A DNA stretch of 28,326 bases from CAVVXX01 sp052389895 (GCA_052389895.1 JBQTHM010000016.1:1-28326); one strand, 5' to 3'. Shown: positions 1 through 8,404, counted from the stretch's first letter. Program-made: numbers and translations. Notes: generated by a model from the sequence alone, not told the origin.

Positions 1-45
1 AAAAAAAATTAGCGGTCCGATTTTTCCGAATTGAGGCGCGCGAAG

Positions 46-62
46 TCCCAAAATGGGACTAC
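46..62. other. short hairpin downstream of the TPR gene
   Basis: The arms AGTCCC and GGGACT flank a five-base A/T loop just beyond the stop codon of the minus-strand TPR gene. The arms are short and no T tract follows directly on the minus strand, although an eight-T run lies about 40 bases further on at the window edge. It may be a weak terminator or a processing hairpin. Confidence 0.3.
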
Positions 63-74
63 CAGGTTCATTGG

Positions 75-806
75 TCATTTTGCGTCGAGCGATCGCAGAT
101 ATGCCTTCGCATCCGCCGCTGCGGGGCTTCCGGGAGCGGCGGTGAGGACGCGCTCCCAGTCGGCGCGGGCGCCCTCGCGATCGCCTGCCGCATATTTCAT
201 CACACCGCGTTCGAGCAGCGCCTCGCCGAAAATGGGATTGAGGGCTAGCGCCGCGTCGATATCGGCGCGGGCTTCCGCTTTCCTGCCCTGCGCCGAACGC
301 GCGCTCGCCCGTAGCACGAGGATTTGAGGGTTTGATGCGTCGAACGCATGCGCGCGTGTGAGATCGGCCTCCGCATCGGCCCATGCCTTTCGCAACGCGC
401 GCGCGCGGGCACGGTCGATGAGCAGATCGGCATCGGCAGGCGCCAGCGCCAGCGCCGCCGTGAACGCGTTCTCGGCATCGCGCGCCTCGCCGGCGAGCAG
501 CCAGGTGTTGCCTGCCTGGCCGAAAAGCACGGCGCGTTCGCGCGCCGTGCCGGGCTCGTTATGCGCAAGGTTGTCGAGGACCGCGGCGGCCTCGGCGTGC
601 CGCTTGAGTGCGATAAGGGCGAGCGCCGCGCAGTGCTCGGCCGCGGCGCCTCCGCCCTGCGCCTTCCAGGCGGTCGCGCGCGCGAGCGCGTCTTCCGGAT
701 TCAGCGAAATAGCCGCCACGCACTGATTATATTGCGGGCTCGCTGCCCATACGTCACAAGCCGCAAAAACCGCCGCCAGAGCGAATACTGCGCGCATCGA
801 CCTCAT
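75..806 (-). CDS. exported tetratricopeptide-repeat (TPR) protein
   Basis: The 243-residue protein begins with a probable Sec signal peptide: Arg residues, then an Ala/Val/Phe-rich core ending near residue 21 in a VWA-A type cleavage site. The rest is Ala-rich helical repeat with TPR-like spacing from about residue 85 to 235, including segments such as GNTWLLAGEARDAENAFTAAL and ALNPIFGEALLERGVMKYAAGDREGARADW. TPR proteins serve as protein-interaction scaffolds, and this one probably acts in the periplasm. No enzyme domain is present, so its partner is unknown. Met4 is an alternative start and would not alter the signal peptide. It is divergent from the GT4 gene, with about 100 bases between the two starts that presumably hold both promoters. 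Confidence 0.8.
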   Translation of the reverse strand: MRSMRAVFALAAVFAACDVWAASPQYNQCVAAISLNPEDALARATAWKAQGGGAAAEHCAALALIALKRHAEAAAVLDNLAHNEPGTARERAVLFGQAGNTWLLAGEARDAENAFTAALALAPADADLLIDRARARALRKAWADAEADLTRAHAFDASNPQILVLRASARSAQGRKAEARADIDAALALNPIFGEALLERGVMKYAAGDREGARADWERVLTAAPGSPAAADAKAYLRSLDAK

Positions 807-907
807 GGCGGAATGAGAACGCGGGCCGAGCGGGCATGCAAGTCAAGCCTTTCCTTTGCCCCGCCAAATAGGCGATTGTTCCGCATACCTCGCAAAACCA
901 TCATCCC

Positions 908-2065
908 GTGACCAAGCCCAACAAAGCAAAGCCGGCCGTGTTGCAGGTCATCCCCATGCTGGATGCGGGCGGGAGCGAACGCACCACCATCGAGATCGCG
1001 GAGGCGCTTGCGCGGGAAGGCTTCCGCGCACTCGTGGCCAGCGAAGGCGGGCGCATGGAAAAGGAGCTGGAGGCGGTGGGTGGCGAACTGATCCGCGTGC
1101 CCATCGAAACCAAACGGCCGGGGAAGATTCTCGCCAACGCCAAGCGGCTTGCCGACATCGTCCGCGATTACGACGTATCGCTGCTGCACGCGCGCAGCCG
1201 CGCGCCGGCGTGGAGCGCGCTGATCGCCGCCAGACGCAGGCGCGTGCCCTTCGTCACCACCTTTCACGGCATCTATGGCACCAAGGGCGCGCTCAAGCGC
1301 TTCTACAACACCGTTATGCTGAGGGGCGATGCGGTGATCGCCAATTCGGAATGGACGGCGCGCCATATCCGGGAAACCTACGGCATCAGGCCGAAGCGCC
1401 TTGTCATCATTCCCCGCGGCGTGGACCTTGACCGTTTCGATCCCGGCGGCGTGACGCCGGACCGCATCGTAAGGCTGCGCGCGGCCTGGGCGGGCGAAGG
1501 CCAGCGCGTGGTGCTGTTGCCAGGCCGACTGACGCGCTGGAAAGGGCAAACCGTTTTTCTGGAGGCACTAGGGCAGCTCAAGCGCAAGGGGCGGCTCGAG
1601 CGCGTGCGTGGCGTGCTTGCGGGCGATGCGCAGGGACGCGAAACCTATGTCGCCGAGCTCATCACCATGATGGCGGACAAGAGTTTGACCGGCGACGTGG
1701 TGATACCGGGGCATGTGAACGACATGCCGGCGGCCTATCTGGCAGCCGACATCGTGGTGTCGGCCTCGACCGACCCGGAAGCGTTCGGCCGCGCGGCCGC
1801 GGAGGCCGCCGCCATGGGGCGGCCCGTGATCGCCACCGACCATGGCGGCGCGCGAGAGACAGTGATTGCGGGCGAAACAGGGTTGCTGGTGCCCCCCGGC
1901 AGTGCCAATGCGCTGGCCGACGCGCTGGACGATCTGCTTTCGCGCAGCGAGGACGAATTGGAAGAGATGGGGCGCAAGGGCCGCGCCCACGTCGCCACGC
2001 GCTACACCGTGGAGCGCATGTGCGCGGATACGATCGCGCTGTACCGGGAACTGATCGACAACTAG
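908..2065 (+). CDS. GT4-family glycosyltransferase
   Basis: The 385-residue protein has a GT-B fold of the family 4 type. The N-terminal half carries the acceptor-side motif LDAGGSERTTIEIA (residues 18-31). The C-terminal half carries PGRLTRWKG (205-213), whose Arg and Lys normally contact the nucleotide-sugar phosphates, and the E-x7-E pair in EAFGRAAAE (291-299). Such enzymes transfer sugars with retention of configuration, often onto LPS, capsule or glycolipid acceptors. Donor and acceptor cannot be read from the sequence. The start is GTG with only a weak ribosome site; no better in-frame start is obvious. The gene stands alone: its neighbours are the divergent TPR gene, then repeat R1 and thrS. 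Confidence 0.9.
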   Translation: MTKPNKAKPAVLQVIPMLDAGGSERTTIEIAEALAREGFRALVASEGGRMEKELEAVGGELIRVPIETKRPGKILANAKRLADIVRDYDVSLLHARSRAPAWSALIAARRRRVPFVTTFHGIYGTKGALKRFYNTVMLRGDAVIANSEWTARHIRETYGIRPKRLVIIPRGVDLDRFDPGGVTPDRIVRLRAAWAGEGQRVVLLPGRLTRWKGQTVFLEALGQLKRKGRLERVRGVLAGDAQGRETYVAELITMMADKSLTGDVVIPGHVNDMPAAYLAADIVVSASTDPEAFGRAAAEAAAMGRPVIATDHGGARETVIAGETGLLVPPGSANALADALDDLLSRSEDELEEMGRKGRAHVATRYTVERMCADTIALYRELIDN

Positions 2066-2070
2066 GCATT

Positions 2071-2206
2071 CCACCTCCCCCTACGCGGGGAGGTCTATGC
2101 TGCGAGCGAAGCGAGAAGCATCGGGTGGGGGGCGACATTGCACTCCCTCCACCCGGCTCGCCTTCGCTTGCGCTCGGCTCGCCGACCTCCCCGCGTAGGG
2201 GGAGGT
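2071..2206. repeat. palindromic intergenic repeat, copy R1
   Basis: The unit opens with CCTCCCC-TACGC-GGGGAGG and closes with CCTCCCC-GCGTA-GGGGGAGG, so it contains two short hairpins that are also inverted relative to each other. The middle holds GC-rich tracts such as GCGAGCGAAGCGAGAAGC. It fills most of the gap between the GT4 gene and thrS. It belongs to the same family as copies R2 to R5. Confidence 0.85.
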
Positions 2207-2298
2207 AAAAGAGTAATTCGGTTTCCGAGCGGCTGTTTCCTTGACTTTGCTTGGCCTGCCGCAGAAGTTCCGGCGCGAATTGCTTCGGAAATAACGAC

Positions 2299-4284
2299 GT
2301 GTCTGCTGCCACCGCCAAGGAAATCGCGATCGCCCTGCCCGACGGCAAGGTGATGAAGCTCGCGCGCGGCGTCACGGGCGAACAGATTGCGGCGGCCATC
2401 GGCCCCGGCCTTGCCAAGGCCGCGCTCGCCATCGAGGTGGACGGGAAGCTGCGGGACATCTACCGCCCCATCGATACGGACGCGCGCGTGCGCATCATCA
2501 CGCGCAAGGACAAGGAAGCGCTGGAGATGATCCGCCACGACGCGGCGCATCTGCTCGCCATGGCGGCGCAGGAGCTTTATCCGGGCACCAAGATTTCCAT
2601 CGGCCCCGTGATCGAAGACGGCTTCTATTACGACCTCGATCCGCCCAAGCCGTTCACGCCGGAAGATCTGCCGAAAATCGAGAAGCGCATGCATGAGCTT
2701 GTGGCGGCCGATCTTCCCACGCGCCGTGAGGTGTGGCCCCGCAAGGAGGCCATCAAGCACTACGAAAAGGCGAACGAACCCTACAAGGTCGAGCTGATCC
2801 GCGATCTGCCGCCGGACGAAGAAGTAAGCGTCTATTATCACGGCGACGATTGGCACGATCTCTGCCGGGGTCCGCACTTTGCGAGCAGCGGAAAAACCGG
2901 GCAGGCGTTCCGCCTGACCAAGCTCGCCGGCGCCTATTGGCGCGGCGATTCAAAACGCCCGCAACTGCAGCGCATCTACGGCACCGCCTGGCGCGACGAG
3001 AAGGAGCTGGAGGAGCATCTCGAGCGGCTGGCCGAAGCCGAGAAGCGCGATCACCGCAAACTCGGCAAAGAACTCGAGCTTTTCACCTTCTCACCTGACG
3101 TGGGCGCGGGCCTCCCATTATGGATGCCAAACGGCATGGTCATCCGCCAGGAGCTGGAATTTCTCGCGCTGCAGGAAGAGCGCAAAGAAGGCTATGTGCG
3201 CGTAGCGACGCCGCACATCACCAAGGAGGCGCTCTATTACCGCTCGCGCCACCTGCCCTATTACAAGGAGAGCATGTATTCGCCGCTCGATATCGAGGGC
3301 GAGAATTATTACCTGCGGCCGATGAACTGCCCGCATCATCACATCATTTACCTGGCAACGCAGCACTCCTATCGCGAGCTTCCCATTCGCCTGGCCGAAT
3401 ACGGCCAGGATTATCGCTTCGAGGCGTCGGGCGGCCTTTCCGGCCTCATGCGCGTGCGCGGCTTTTGCATGAACGATGCGCATATCTATTGCCGCTACGA
3501 CCAGGCGAAGGACGAGTTCGTGCGCGTGATGCGGCTGCACGCGCGCTACTACGATCTGATGAACATCAAAGATTATTACATGCGCCTGTCGCTGCCCGAT
3601 CTCGACAAGCTCGACAAATATGTGGCGGAGCCGGAGAAGTGGCTGGCTGCGCTTGCGATCATCCGCGAGGCGATGAACGAGTCCGGATACAAATACGTGG
3701 AGGCCGAAGGCGAAGCCGCGTTCTACGGTCCCAAGATCGATTTCATGATCAAGAGCGTGATCGGCACCGAGTACACGATCTCCACCAACCAGCTCGACTT
3801 TCTGGCCGCGACAACGTTCGGCCTGAGCTATATTGGCGAAAACGGCGGCGAGCATCCCGTATACGTGATCCATCGCGCGCCGCTCGGAACGCATGAGCGC
3901 TTCACCGCATTCCTGATCGAGCATTACGCGGGCGCCTTCCCGGTATGGCTGGCCCCCGTGCAGGCGCGCGTCATTCCCATCACCGACCGCGTGAATGATT
4001 ATGCAGACAAGGTGCGCGACCGATTGTTCAATGAACCGGTAGTCAACGGCACCGGCGGCCTGCGCGTGGACATCGACCTTTCAGCCGAGCGCATGCAGCG
4101 CAAAATCTTCGAGTCGCAGACGAAGAAGATCCCCTACATGCTGGTGGTGGGCGACCACGAGGCCGAACAGGGAACGGTGGCGGTACGGCTGCGTTCGGGC
4201 AAAGATCTGGGGCCGGTGCCGCTGGAAAATTTCGTCGCCCGCATCAAGCGCGAGGCCGAATCGCGCCACGACGAAGCGGCCTGA
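2299..4284 (+). CDS. thrS: threonyl-tRNA synthetase
   Basis: This class II synthetase charges tRNA-Thr with threonine. From the GTG at 2299 the product has 661 residues, close to the usual length of about 640. It starts with a TGS domain (IAIALPDGKVMKLARG, about residues 8-70). The second-additional editing domain follows, with HDAAH and RGPH histidines. The catalytic core contains MNCPHHH, whose Cys and His are zinc ligands, and the C-terminal anticodon-binding domain contains PVQARVIPITD. The frame stays open to an ATG at 2251, but those 16 extra residues are unlike the family, so GTG is preferred. A TTGACT at 2241-2246 could be a -35 element, but the matching -10 is poor. No T-box is seen. 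Confidence 0.96.
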   Translation: MSAATAKEIAIALPDGKVMKLARGVTGEQIAAAIGPGLAKAALAIEVDGKLRDIYRPIDTDARVRIITRKDKEALEMIRHDAAHLLAMAAQELYPGTKISIGPVIEDGFYYDLDPPKPFTPEDLPKIEKRMHELVAADLPTRREVWPRKEAIKHYEKANEPYKVELIRDLPPDEEVSVYYHGDDWHDLCRGPHFASSGKTGQAFRLTKLAGAYWRGDSKRPQLQRIYGTAWRDEKELEEHLERLAEAEKRDHRKLGKELELFTFSPDVGAGLPLWMPNGMVIRQELEFLALQEERKEGYVRVATPHITKEALYYRSRHLPYYKESMYSPLDIEGENYYLRPMNCPHHHIIYLATQHSYRELPIRLAEYGQDYRFEASGGLSGLMRVRGFCMNDAHIYCRYDQAKDEFVRVMRLHARYYDLMNIKDYYMRLSLPDLDKLDKYVAEPEKWLAALAIIREAMNESGYKYVEAEGEAAFYGPKIDFMIKSVIGTEYTISTNQLDFLAATTFGLSYIGENGGEHPVYVIHRAPLGTHERFTAFLIEHYAGAFPVWLAPVQARVIPITDRVNDYADKVRDRLFNEPVVNGTGGLRVDIDLSAERMQRKIFESQTKKIPYMLVVGDHEAEQGTVAVRLRSGKDLGPVPLENFVARIKREAESRHDEAA

Positions 4285-4403
4285 CCCCTTGCCTGTTTGC
4301 GGCGTTTCATATTCTGATAGTCCGTTCCCGGTGCGGCCGGGCTTGTGCCTACGCGCCTTATCGAAGGGGATGACATCCGCGAGAATTGAACGCAAACAAA
4401 CAG

Positions 4404-4439
4404 TCGCGGGACGCCAGTCAGCCCCCGCGAGGCGTTTTT
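4404..4439 (+). terminator. hairpin plus T-run between thrS and infC (terminator or attenuator)
   Basis: TCGCGGG (4404-4410) pairs with CCCGCGA (4424-4430). Directly next to it, ACGCC (4411-4415) can instead pair with GGCGT (4431-4435), which runs into TTTTT (4435-4439). The two pairings interlock, so probably only one forms at a time. The second looks like an intrinsic terminator stem, while the first is the longer stem and would disrupt it. The structure lies about 35 bases before the infC start, so it could either end thrS transcripts or regulate infC. The assignment rests on base pairing by eye only. Confidence 0.5.
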
Positions 4440-4459
4440 CTTGTGTTTGAACCGTAACG

Positions 4460-4475
4460 AAAGGAGCACGTCATA
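4460..4475 (+). promoter_or_regulatory. Shine-Dalgarno and ATA start codon of infC
   Basis: AAAGGAG (4460-4466) is followed by a six-base spacer and ATA at 4473-4475. An in-frame TAA lies at 4455-4457. Between that stop and the first in-frame ATG at 4617 there is no ATG, GTG, TTG or CTG, yet the residues encoded there match the conserved N-terminus of IF3. ATA is therefore the only well-placed start. IF3 is known to discriminate against non-AUG starts and to repress its own mRNA this way. Confidence 0.8.
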
Positions 4476-5015
4476 GTTCGCCGAGTACCGCAGCAAGCGC
4501 CACCGCCCGCAAAGGCCGGTCCGCGCGTAAACGAACAAATCTCCTCCCGCACAATTCTTCTCATCGGGCCCGAAGGCCAAAAACACGGAGAGATCGGCGT
4601 CGACGAGGCCCTCGCCATGGCCGAGGAGCAGGGTTTCGACCTGGTCGAAGTGTCGCCGGGCACCAAGCCGCCCGTGGTCAAGATGATGGATTATGGGAAA
4701 TACAAATACGAACAGCAGAAAAAAGCTGCCGAGACGCGCAAGCACCAGAAGGTGATCGAAATCAAGGAGATCAAGATGCGCCCAACCATCGATCGTCACG
4801 ATTACGACGTGAAGATGCGTGCGATCAAGCGCTTCTTCGAGGAAGGCGACAAGGTGAAGGTGACGCTGCGCTTCCGCGGGCGCGAGATGGCGCACCAGCA
4901 TTTGGGGATGGAGCTGTTGGGAAAAATCCAGAAAGATCTCGATCCCATCGCCAAGGTGGAAACCTATCCGCGCATCGAAGGCAGACAGATAATGATGGTG
5001 CTGGCGCCACGATAA
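4473..5015 (+). CDS. infC: translation initiation factor IF-3
   Basis: IF3 binds the 30S subunit, prevents premature 50S joining and proofreads start codon and initiator tRNA. From the ATA at 4473 the product has 180 residues, the normal length. A short basic and proline-rich tail is followed by GPRVNEQI (about residues 17-24), the N-domain with DLVEVSPGTKPPVVKMMDYGK, a Lys-rich linker, and the C-domain with EIKMRP and the end motif EGRQIMMVLAPR. Starting at the first ATG (4617) would remove about 48 conserved residues, including most of the N-domain. rpmI and rplT, often found next to infC, are absent; repeat R2 and a dehydratase gene on the opposite strand follow. Confidence 0.95.
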   Translation: MVRRVPQQAPPPAKAGPRVNEQISSRTILLIGPEGQKHGEIGVDEALAMAEEQGFDLVEVSPGTKPPVVKMMDYGKYKYEQQKKAAETRKHQKVIEIKEIKMRPTIDRHDYDVKMRAIKRFFEEGDKVKVTLRFRGREMAHQHLGMELLGKIQKDLDPIAKVETYPRIEGRQIMMVLAPR

Positions 5016-5016
5016 G

Positions 5017-5144
5017 GGGCGGCCCCCCTCCGCCTCGCATTCGCTCGGCACCTCCCCCAATGGGGGAGGATGATCGCGGCCCCTGTCTTTCTCATCATCC
5101 CCCCCCATTGGGGGAGGTTTCGCCCGAAAGGCTACGTAGGGGGC
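5017..5144. repeat. palindromic intergenic repeat, copy R2
   Basis: It contains two hairpins of the form CCTCCCCC-AAT-GGGGGAGG, and its outer ends are GCCCCCCTCCG and the roughly inverted GTAGGGGGC. It fills the gap between the converging ends of infC and the dehydratase gene and reaches up to the dehydratase stop codon. It may help end transcription from both sides, but it has no T-run. Confidence 0.85.
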
Positions 5145-6122
5145 TTACGCTCCAAGACATCGGACGAGCATCACCGGGTCAATATTGCCGCCGGAGATGA
5201 CGATAGCGATGGTTTTGCCGCGGGCTTCGAAAGCACCAGACAAAACGGCCGCCAGGCCTGCGGCGCCACCGGGCTCGGCGACCAGCTTCAATTCGCGGGC
5301 AGCATAGCCGACGGCTTCCATCAAAGATTCATCGGAGACGGCAACGCCCGTCGCTTTATGCGCGCGCAGAATGGCGAAGGGAATGTGACCGGGCGCAGCG
5401 GACATCAGCGCGTCGGCTATGCTGGCGCGCCCGCCCGAGGCAGCCATGCGCTGGCCCGATTTCAGAGAAAGCCGCGTGCCGTCGAAACCTTCCGGCTCGA
5501 CGGTCACCACGCGCGTTGCGGGGCTTGCGACCGAAAGCGCAAGGGCAATGCCCGAGGCAAGACCGCCGCCGCTGCATGGCGCGAGCACATTGTCGAGCGC
5601 AACCCCGGATTCCTTCGACTGGGCTGCCAGTTCCAGGCCCACAGTGCCCTGCCCCGACACGATGTGCGGATCATCGAAGGACGGCACCACGACGCTGCCG
5701 CGCCCGGCCGCGATTCGCGCCGCGATCTCCTCGCGATTGTCGCGCCCGCGATCGTAAAAGACGATTTCGGCGCCGTAGCCGCGGGTGTTGTCGAGTTTGA
5801 TGCGTGGAGCATCGGACGGCATCACAATCACGGCGCAGATGCCGAACAGCTGGGCCGCCGCGGCAATACCTTGCGCATGATTACCCGAGGAGAAAGCCAC
5901 TACGCCCTTTTCGCGTTCTGACGCCGTGAGTTGCGAAATGCGGTTGTACGCGCCGCGGAATTTGAAGGAGCCGGTGCGCTGAAGCGTTTCCAGCTTGAGG
6001 AACACGCGCCCGCCCGTCCGCGCCGACAGCAGGGGGCTTTCCACGAGCGGCGTTAGAACCGCGACACCCTTGAGGCGTTCGGCCGCAGCGTGTACGTCCG
6101 CGAATACGGGAATGCGTTCCAT
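5145..6122 (-). CDS. threonine/serine dehydratase-like PLP enzyme (fold type II)
   Basis: From the ATG at 6122 the protein has 325 residues. GSFKFRGAYN (51-60) contains the Schiff-base lysine (Lys54), SSGNHAQG (78-85) is the substrate loop, and SGGGLASG (184-191) is the glycine-rich phosphate cradle of PLP. This is the threonine dehydratase / serine racemase / hydroxyaspartate ammonia-lyase family, which deaminates or racemises hydroxy-amino acids in the cytoplasm. There is no C-terminal ACT domain, so it is not the feedback-inhibited biosynthetic IlvA. Which of these activities it has cannot be decided here. The open frame runs upstream to 6350, but that stretch crosses repeat R3 and is not family-like. 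The gene stands alone and is divergent from the ZnuA-type gene. Confidence 0.88.
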   Translation of the reverse strand: MERIPVFADVHAAAERLKGVAVLTPLVESPLLSARTGGRVFLKLETLQRTGSFKFRGAYNRISQLTASEREKGVVAFSSGNHAQGIAAAAQLFGICAVIVMPSDAPRIKLDNTRGYGAEIVFYDRGRDNREEIAARIAAGRGSVVVPSFDDPHIVSGQGTVGLELAAQSKESGVALDNVLAPCSGGGLASGIALALSVASPATRVVTVEPEGFDGTRLSLKSGQRMAASGGRASIADALMSAAPGHIPFAILRAHKATGVAVSDESLMEAVGYAARELKLVAEPGGAAGLAAVLSGAFEARGKTIAIVISGGNIDPVMLVRCLGA

Positions 6123-6159
6123 ACGCGCACAGTAGCAATTTTGGCCACCGCCTCGGAAC

Positions 6160-6252
6160 GCCCCCGCCTCGCTGCGCCCGGCGCCTTCCCCAGTGCTGCG
6201 ACGGGATTTGTCCTCCCCTTCTGGGGAGGTGGCGCGAAAACGCCGGAGGGGT
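6160..6252. repeat. palindromic intergenic repeat, copy R3 (partial)
   Basis: It contains CCTCCCC-TTCT-GGGGAGG followed by GGCGCGAAAACGCCGGAGGGG, matching one arm of the repeat seen more fully in R5. The other arm is degenerate. It sits in the divergent intergenic region between the dehydratase and znuA-like starts. Confidence 0.7.
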
Positions 6253-6290
6253 ACGCGTCTTACGGCAGTGCAAAGGATTGTTGGCCCAAC

Positions 6291-6322
6291 TTTCGCCGTG
6301 AATCGTCTGGCAATTGGCGAAA
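6291..6322. promoter_or_regulatory. inverted repeat upstream of the znuA-like gene
   Basis: TTTCGCC (6291-6297) and GGCGAAA (6316-6322) are perfect 7-base inverted arms 18 bases apart, ending about 55 bases before the znuA-like ATG. They could form a hairpin or an operator. They do not look like the AT-rich Zur box known from other bacteria, so a link to zinc control is only a guess. Confidence 0.25.
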
Positions 6323-6377
6323 CGAAGATTGGGCGCTTGTGGCGCGGCACTATGCTGCGCGTTTATTCGGGAGCCAA

Positions 6378-7322
6378 ATGGACCGCCTTGTCACCGCGTT
6401 TCTTGTTTCACTGCTTGCCGCCGCGCCAGCGCAAGCCGCCGACGCGCCCAAGCGCGAGCCACACCCGAAGGTGCTCGTTTCCATCAAACCCCTGCACTCG
6501 ATCGTTGCGAATGTCATGGGCAGGAGCGGAAAGCCCGAACTGCTGATACCGGGCAGCGCGTCGCCGCACACCTATGCGCTCAAACCCTCGGATGCGCGCA
6601 AGGTTTCGCGCGCCGATGTCATCTTCTGGGTTGGTCCGGCGCTGGAGAGCTTCCTCGAGCGACCGCTTTCCACGCTGGCGAAGAGCGCGCGCATCATCGC
6701 GCTGGCGGACGCACAAGGTGTGCTGCGCCTGCCTGCGCGTCACGGCGGGCTGTGGGGTGGGGACGAACACGGGCACGAAAACGCGCCACTGGACGGCCAT
6801 GTGTGGCTCGATCCGCGCAACGCCGCCGCCATGGCCCGCGCCGCGGCCGTGGCGCTTACCGCCGCCGATCCGAGGCGCGGCCGCCTCTATGCCGCCAATG
6901 CTGCCCACTTCGAGGAGCGCATGAAGCGCCTCGACGGCGAGCTCGCCGCCAAGCTCGCACCCGTGCGCTCGCGGCCTTACATCGTTTTCCACGATGCCTT
7001 TCACTATTTCGAGCTGCGTTACGGCCTTTCGCCTAGTGGCGCGGTTACGGTTGCCGCCGACCGGCCGGTGGGCGCAGGGCGCATCGAATCGCTCCGGCGC
7101 AAGATCGGTCAAACGAACGCCATTTGTGTGTTTTCGACGCCGCAATACCCACCCAAATTGCTGCATACGCTGACCGAGGGCGCCAGCGCACGCACCGGCG
7201 TTCTCGACGACATCGGGGCCGATATTCCCGCAGGCCCCGCGCATTACGAGACCCTGATGCGGCGGATCGCGGACGCGCTCTTCCGCTGTCTCGCCCCCCG
7301 CGCCGAAGGCAAAATCCGTTAG
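6378..7322 (+). CDS. znuA: zinc/manganese ABC transporter substrate-binding protein, ZnuA type
   Basis: The 314-residue protein begins with a signal peptide ending at AQA-AD (about residue 21), so it acts in the periplasm. It shows the metal-site pattern of cluster A-I binding proteins: His64 in SPHTYALKPSD, His141 in HVWLDP, His205/209 in FHDAFHYFE and an acidic residue in GVLDDIGAD (about 277). A short His/Asp loop (GGDEHGHE, about 127-134) precedes His141, as in ZnuA. CVFSTPQYPPK is also typical. The ATG at 6378 is preceded by GGGAG and puts the signal peptide at the N-terminus; the longer open frame to 6090 crosses repeat R3. The permease, ATPase and Zur genes are not next to it. Confidence 0.88.
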   Translation: MDRLVTAFLVSLLAAAPAQAADAPKREPHPKVLVSIKPLHSIVANVMGRSGKPELLIPGSASPHTYALKPSDARKVSRADVIFWVGPALESFLERPLSTLAKSARIIALADAQGVLRLPARHGGLWGGDEHGHENAPLDGHVWLDPRNAAAMARAAAVALTAADPRRGRLYAANAAHFEERMKRLDGELAAKLAPVRSRPYIVFHDAFHYFELRYGLSPSGAVTVAADRPVGAGRIESLRRKIGQTNAICVFSTPQYPPKLLHTLTEGASARTGVLDDIGADIPAGPAHYETLMRRIADALFRCLAPRAEGKIR

Positions 7323-7410
7323 CGCCGCGTGTTTGCCGGGGCTATATGGGCGGGGCCGGGGCTATTCCGCCCGGATTCGATCATGACCGGCCCGCGATGG
7401 GAGCGACCGC

Positions 7411-8385
7411 ATGCTGAAGGCCTATCAGCAGATCAATGGCGGCCTCAAAGGCACGGTCGTCGGCGAAGGCGAGCCCATTCCCGCAAGCGCGCTGTGGATC
7501 GACCTGCTCAATCCCACGCTGGAGGAGCGCCAGCGTGTGGGACTGGCGCTCGGCATCGAAATGCCGACGCGCGCCGACATGGAGGAGATCGAGCTTTCCA
7601 GCCGCCTCTATTACGAGAACGGCAGCATGTTCATGACGGCGATGATCCTGGCCCACATGGACACCGATCTGCCGCTGGCCGACGCGGTGACGTTTGTGCT
7701 CTCGGCGGACAAGCTGGTAACGCTGCGTTATATCGATCCGCAGCCCTTCCGCACTTTCGCGCTGCGCTGCGAGCGCTCGAACGTGCAGGCGAACCGGCCC
7801 GAAATGGTGCTGGTCCAGCTGCTCGATATCATCATCGACCGCATGGCCGACATTCTGGAGCGCACGGGCGCCGACGTGGAGGCCATCTCGCGCGAGATTT
7901 TCGATCCCGAAGCGGCCGCGCGCGGCATGCGGCGCGACTTCCAGGAAATCCTGCGCCGGCTGGGCACCAAACACGGGCTCACCTCGAAAATGCGCGAGAG
8001 CCTGCTCACCATCAACCGCATGATGACGTTTCTGAACCAGGCGACCGACAACAAGGCGCAAAAGGAGGCGCACGGTCACATCAAGACGCTGACCCGGGAC
8101 GTGATGTCGCTCCAGGATCATTCAAATTTCATCGCCAACAAGCTCAGCTATCTGCAGGACGCCACACTCGGCCTGATCAACAACGAGCAGAACAACATCA
8201 TCAAGATCATGTCGGTGGCGGCGGTGGTGTTTCTGCCGCCCACGCTCTTTGCCTCGATCTGGGGGATGAACTTCGATTTGATGCCCGAGCTCGACGAAAG
8301 CTGGGGCTATCCCGCCGCGCTGATTACGATCATCGCCGCGGCCTTCGCGCCCTATTTGTATTTCAAGCGCAAAGGCTGGCTGTAA
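7411..8385 (+). CDS. corA: CorA-family magnesium/divalent metal ion transporter
   Basis: The 324-residue protein has the CorA layout: a long acidic and helical cytoplasmic N-terminal domain (about 1-260) and two C-terminal membrane helices. The first helix ends in the signature SIWGMNFDLMPE, containing the GMN selectivity motif, and the protein ends with a short basic tail (YFKRKGWL). CorA pentamers admit Mg2+, and some relatives carry Co2+, Ni2+ or Zn2+. The neighbouring ZnuA-like gene makes a zinc-related member conceivable, but the GMN motif alone cannot tell. The ATG is preceded by GGGAG at a good distance. It lies 88 bases after znuA on the same strand and may be cotranscribed. Confidence 0.93.
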   Translation: MLKAYQQINGGLKGTVVGEGEPIPASALWIDLLNPTLEERQRVGLALGIEMPTRADMEEIELSSRLYYENGSMFMTAMILAHMDTDLPLADAVTFVLSADKLVTLRYIDPQPFRTFALRCERSNVQANRPEMVLVQLLDIIIDRMADILERTGADVEAISREIFDPEAAARGMRRDFQEILRRLGTKHGLTSKMRESLLTINRMMTFLNQATDNKAQKEAHGHIKTLTRDVMSLQDHSNFIANKLSYLQDATLGLINNEQNNIIKIMSVAAVVFLPPTLFASIWGMNFDLMPELDESWGYPAALITIIAAAFAPYLYFKRKGWL

Positions 8386-8404
8386 GCCCGCCAAGCCGCC
8401 GACG

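Noticed and set aside
3118..3924. Long open frames on both strands over thrS
   Set aside because: They are shadows of the thrS reading frame in high-GC DNA. They have no ribosome sites and no recognisable protein pattern, while thrS covers the region with clear family motifs.
4404..4435. H-type pseudoknot before infC
   Set aside because: The two stems interlock as in a pseudoknot, but with no bases between the first two arms the loop crossing would be strained. Alternative pairing is simpler.
6123..6350. N-terminal extension of the dehydratase
   Set aside because: The extra residues are translated from repeat R3 and are not family-like; MERIPVF at 6122 fits the family start.
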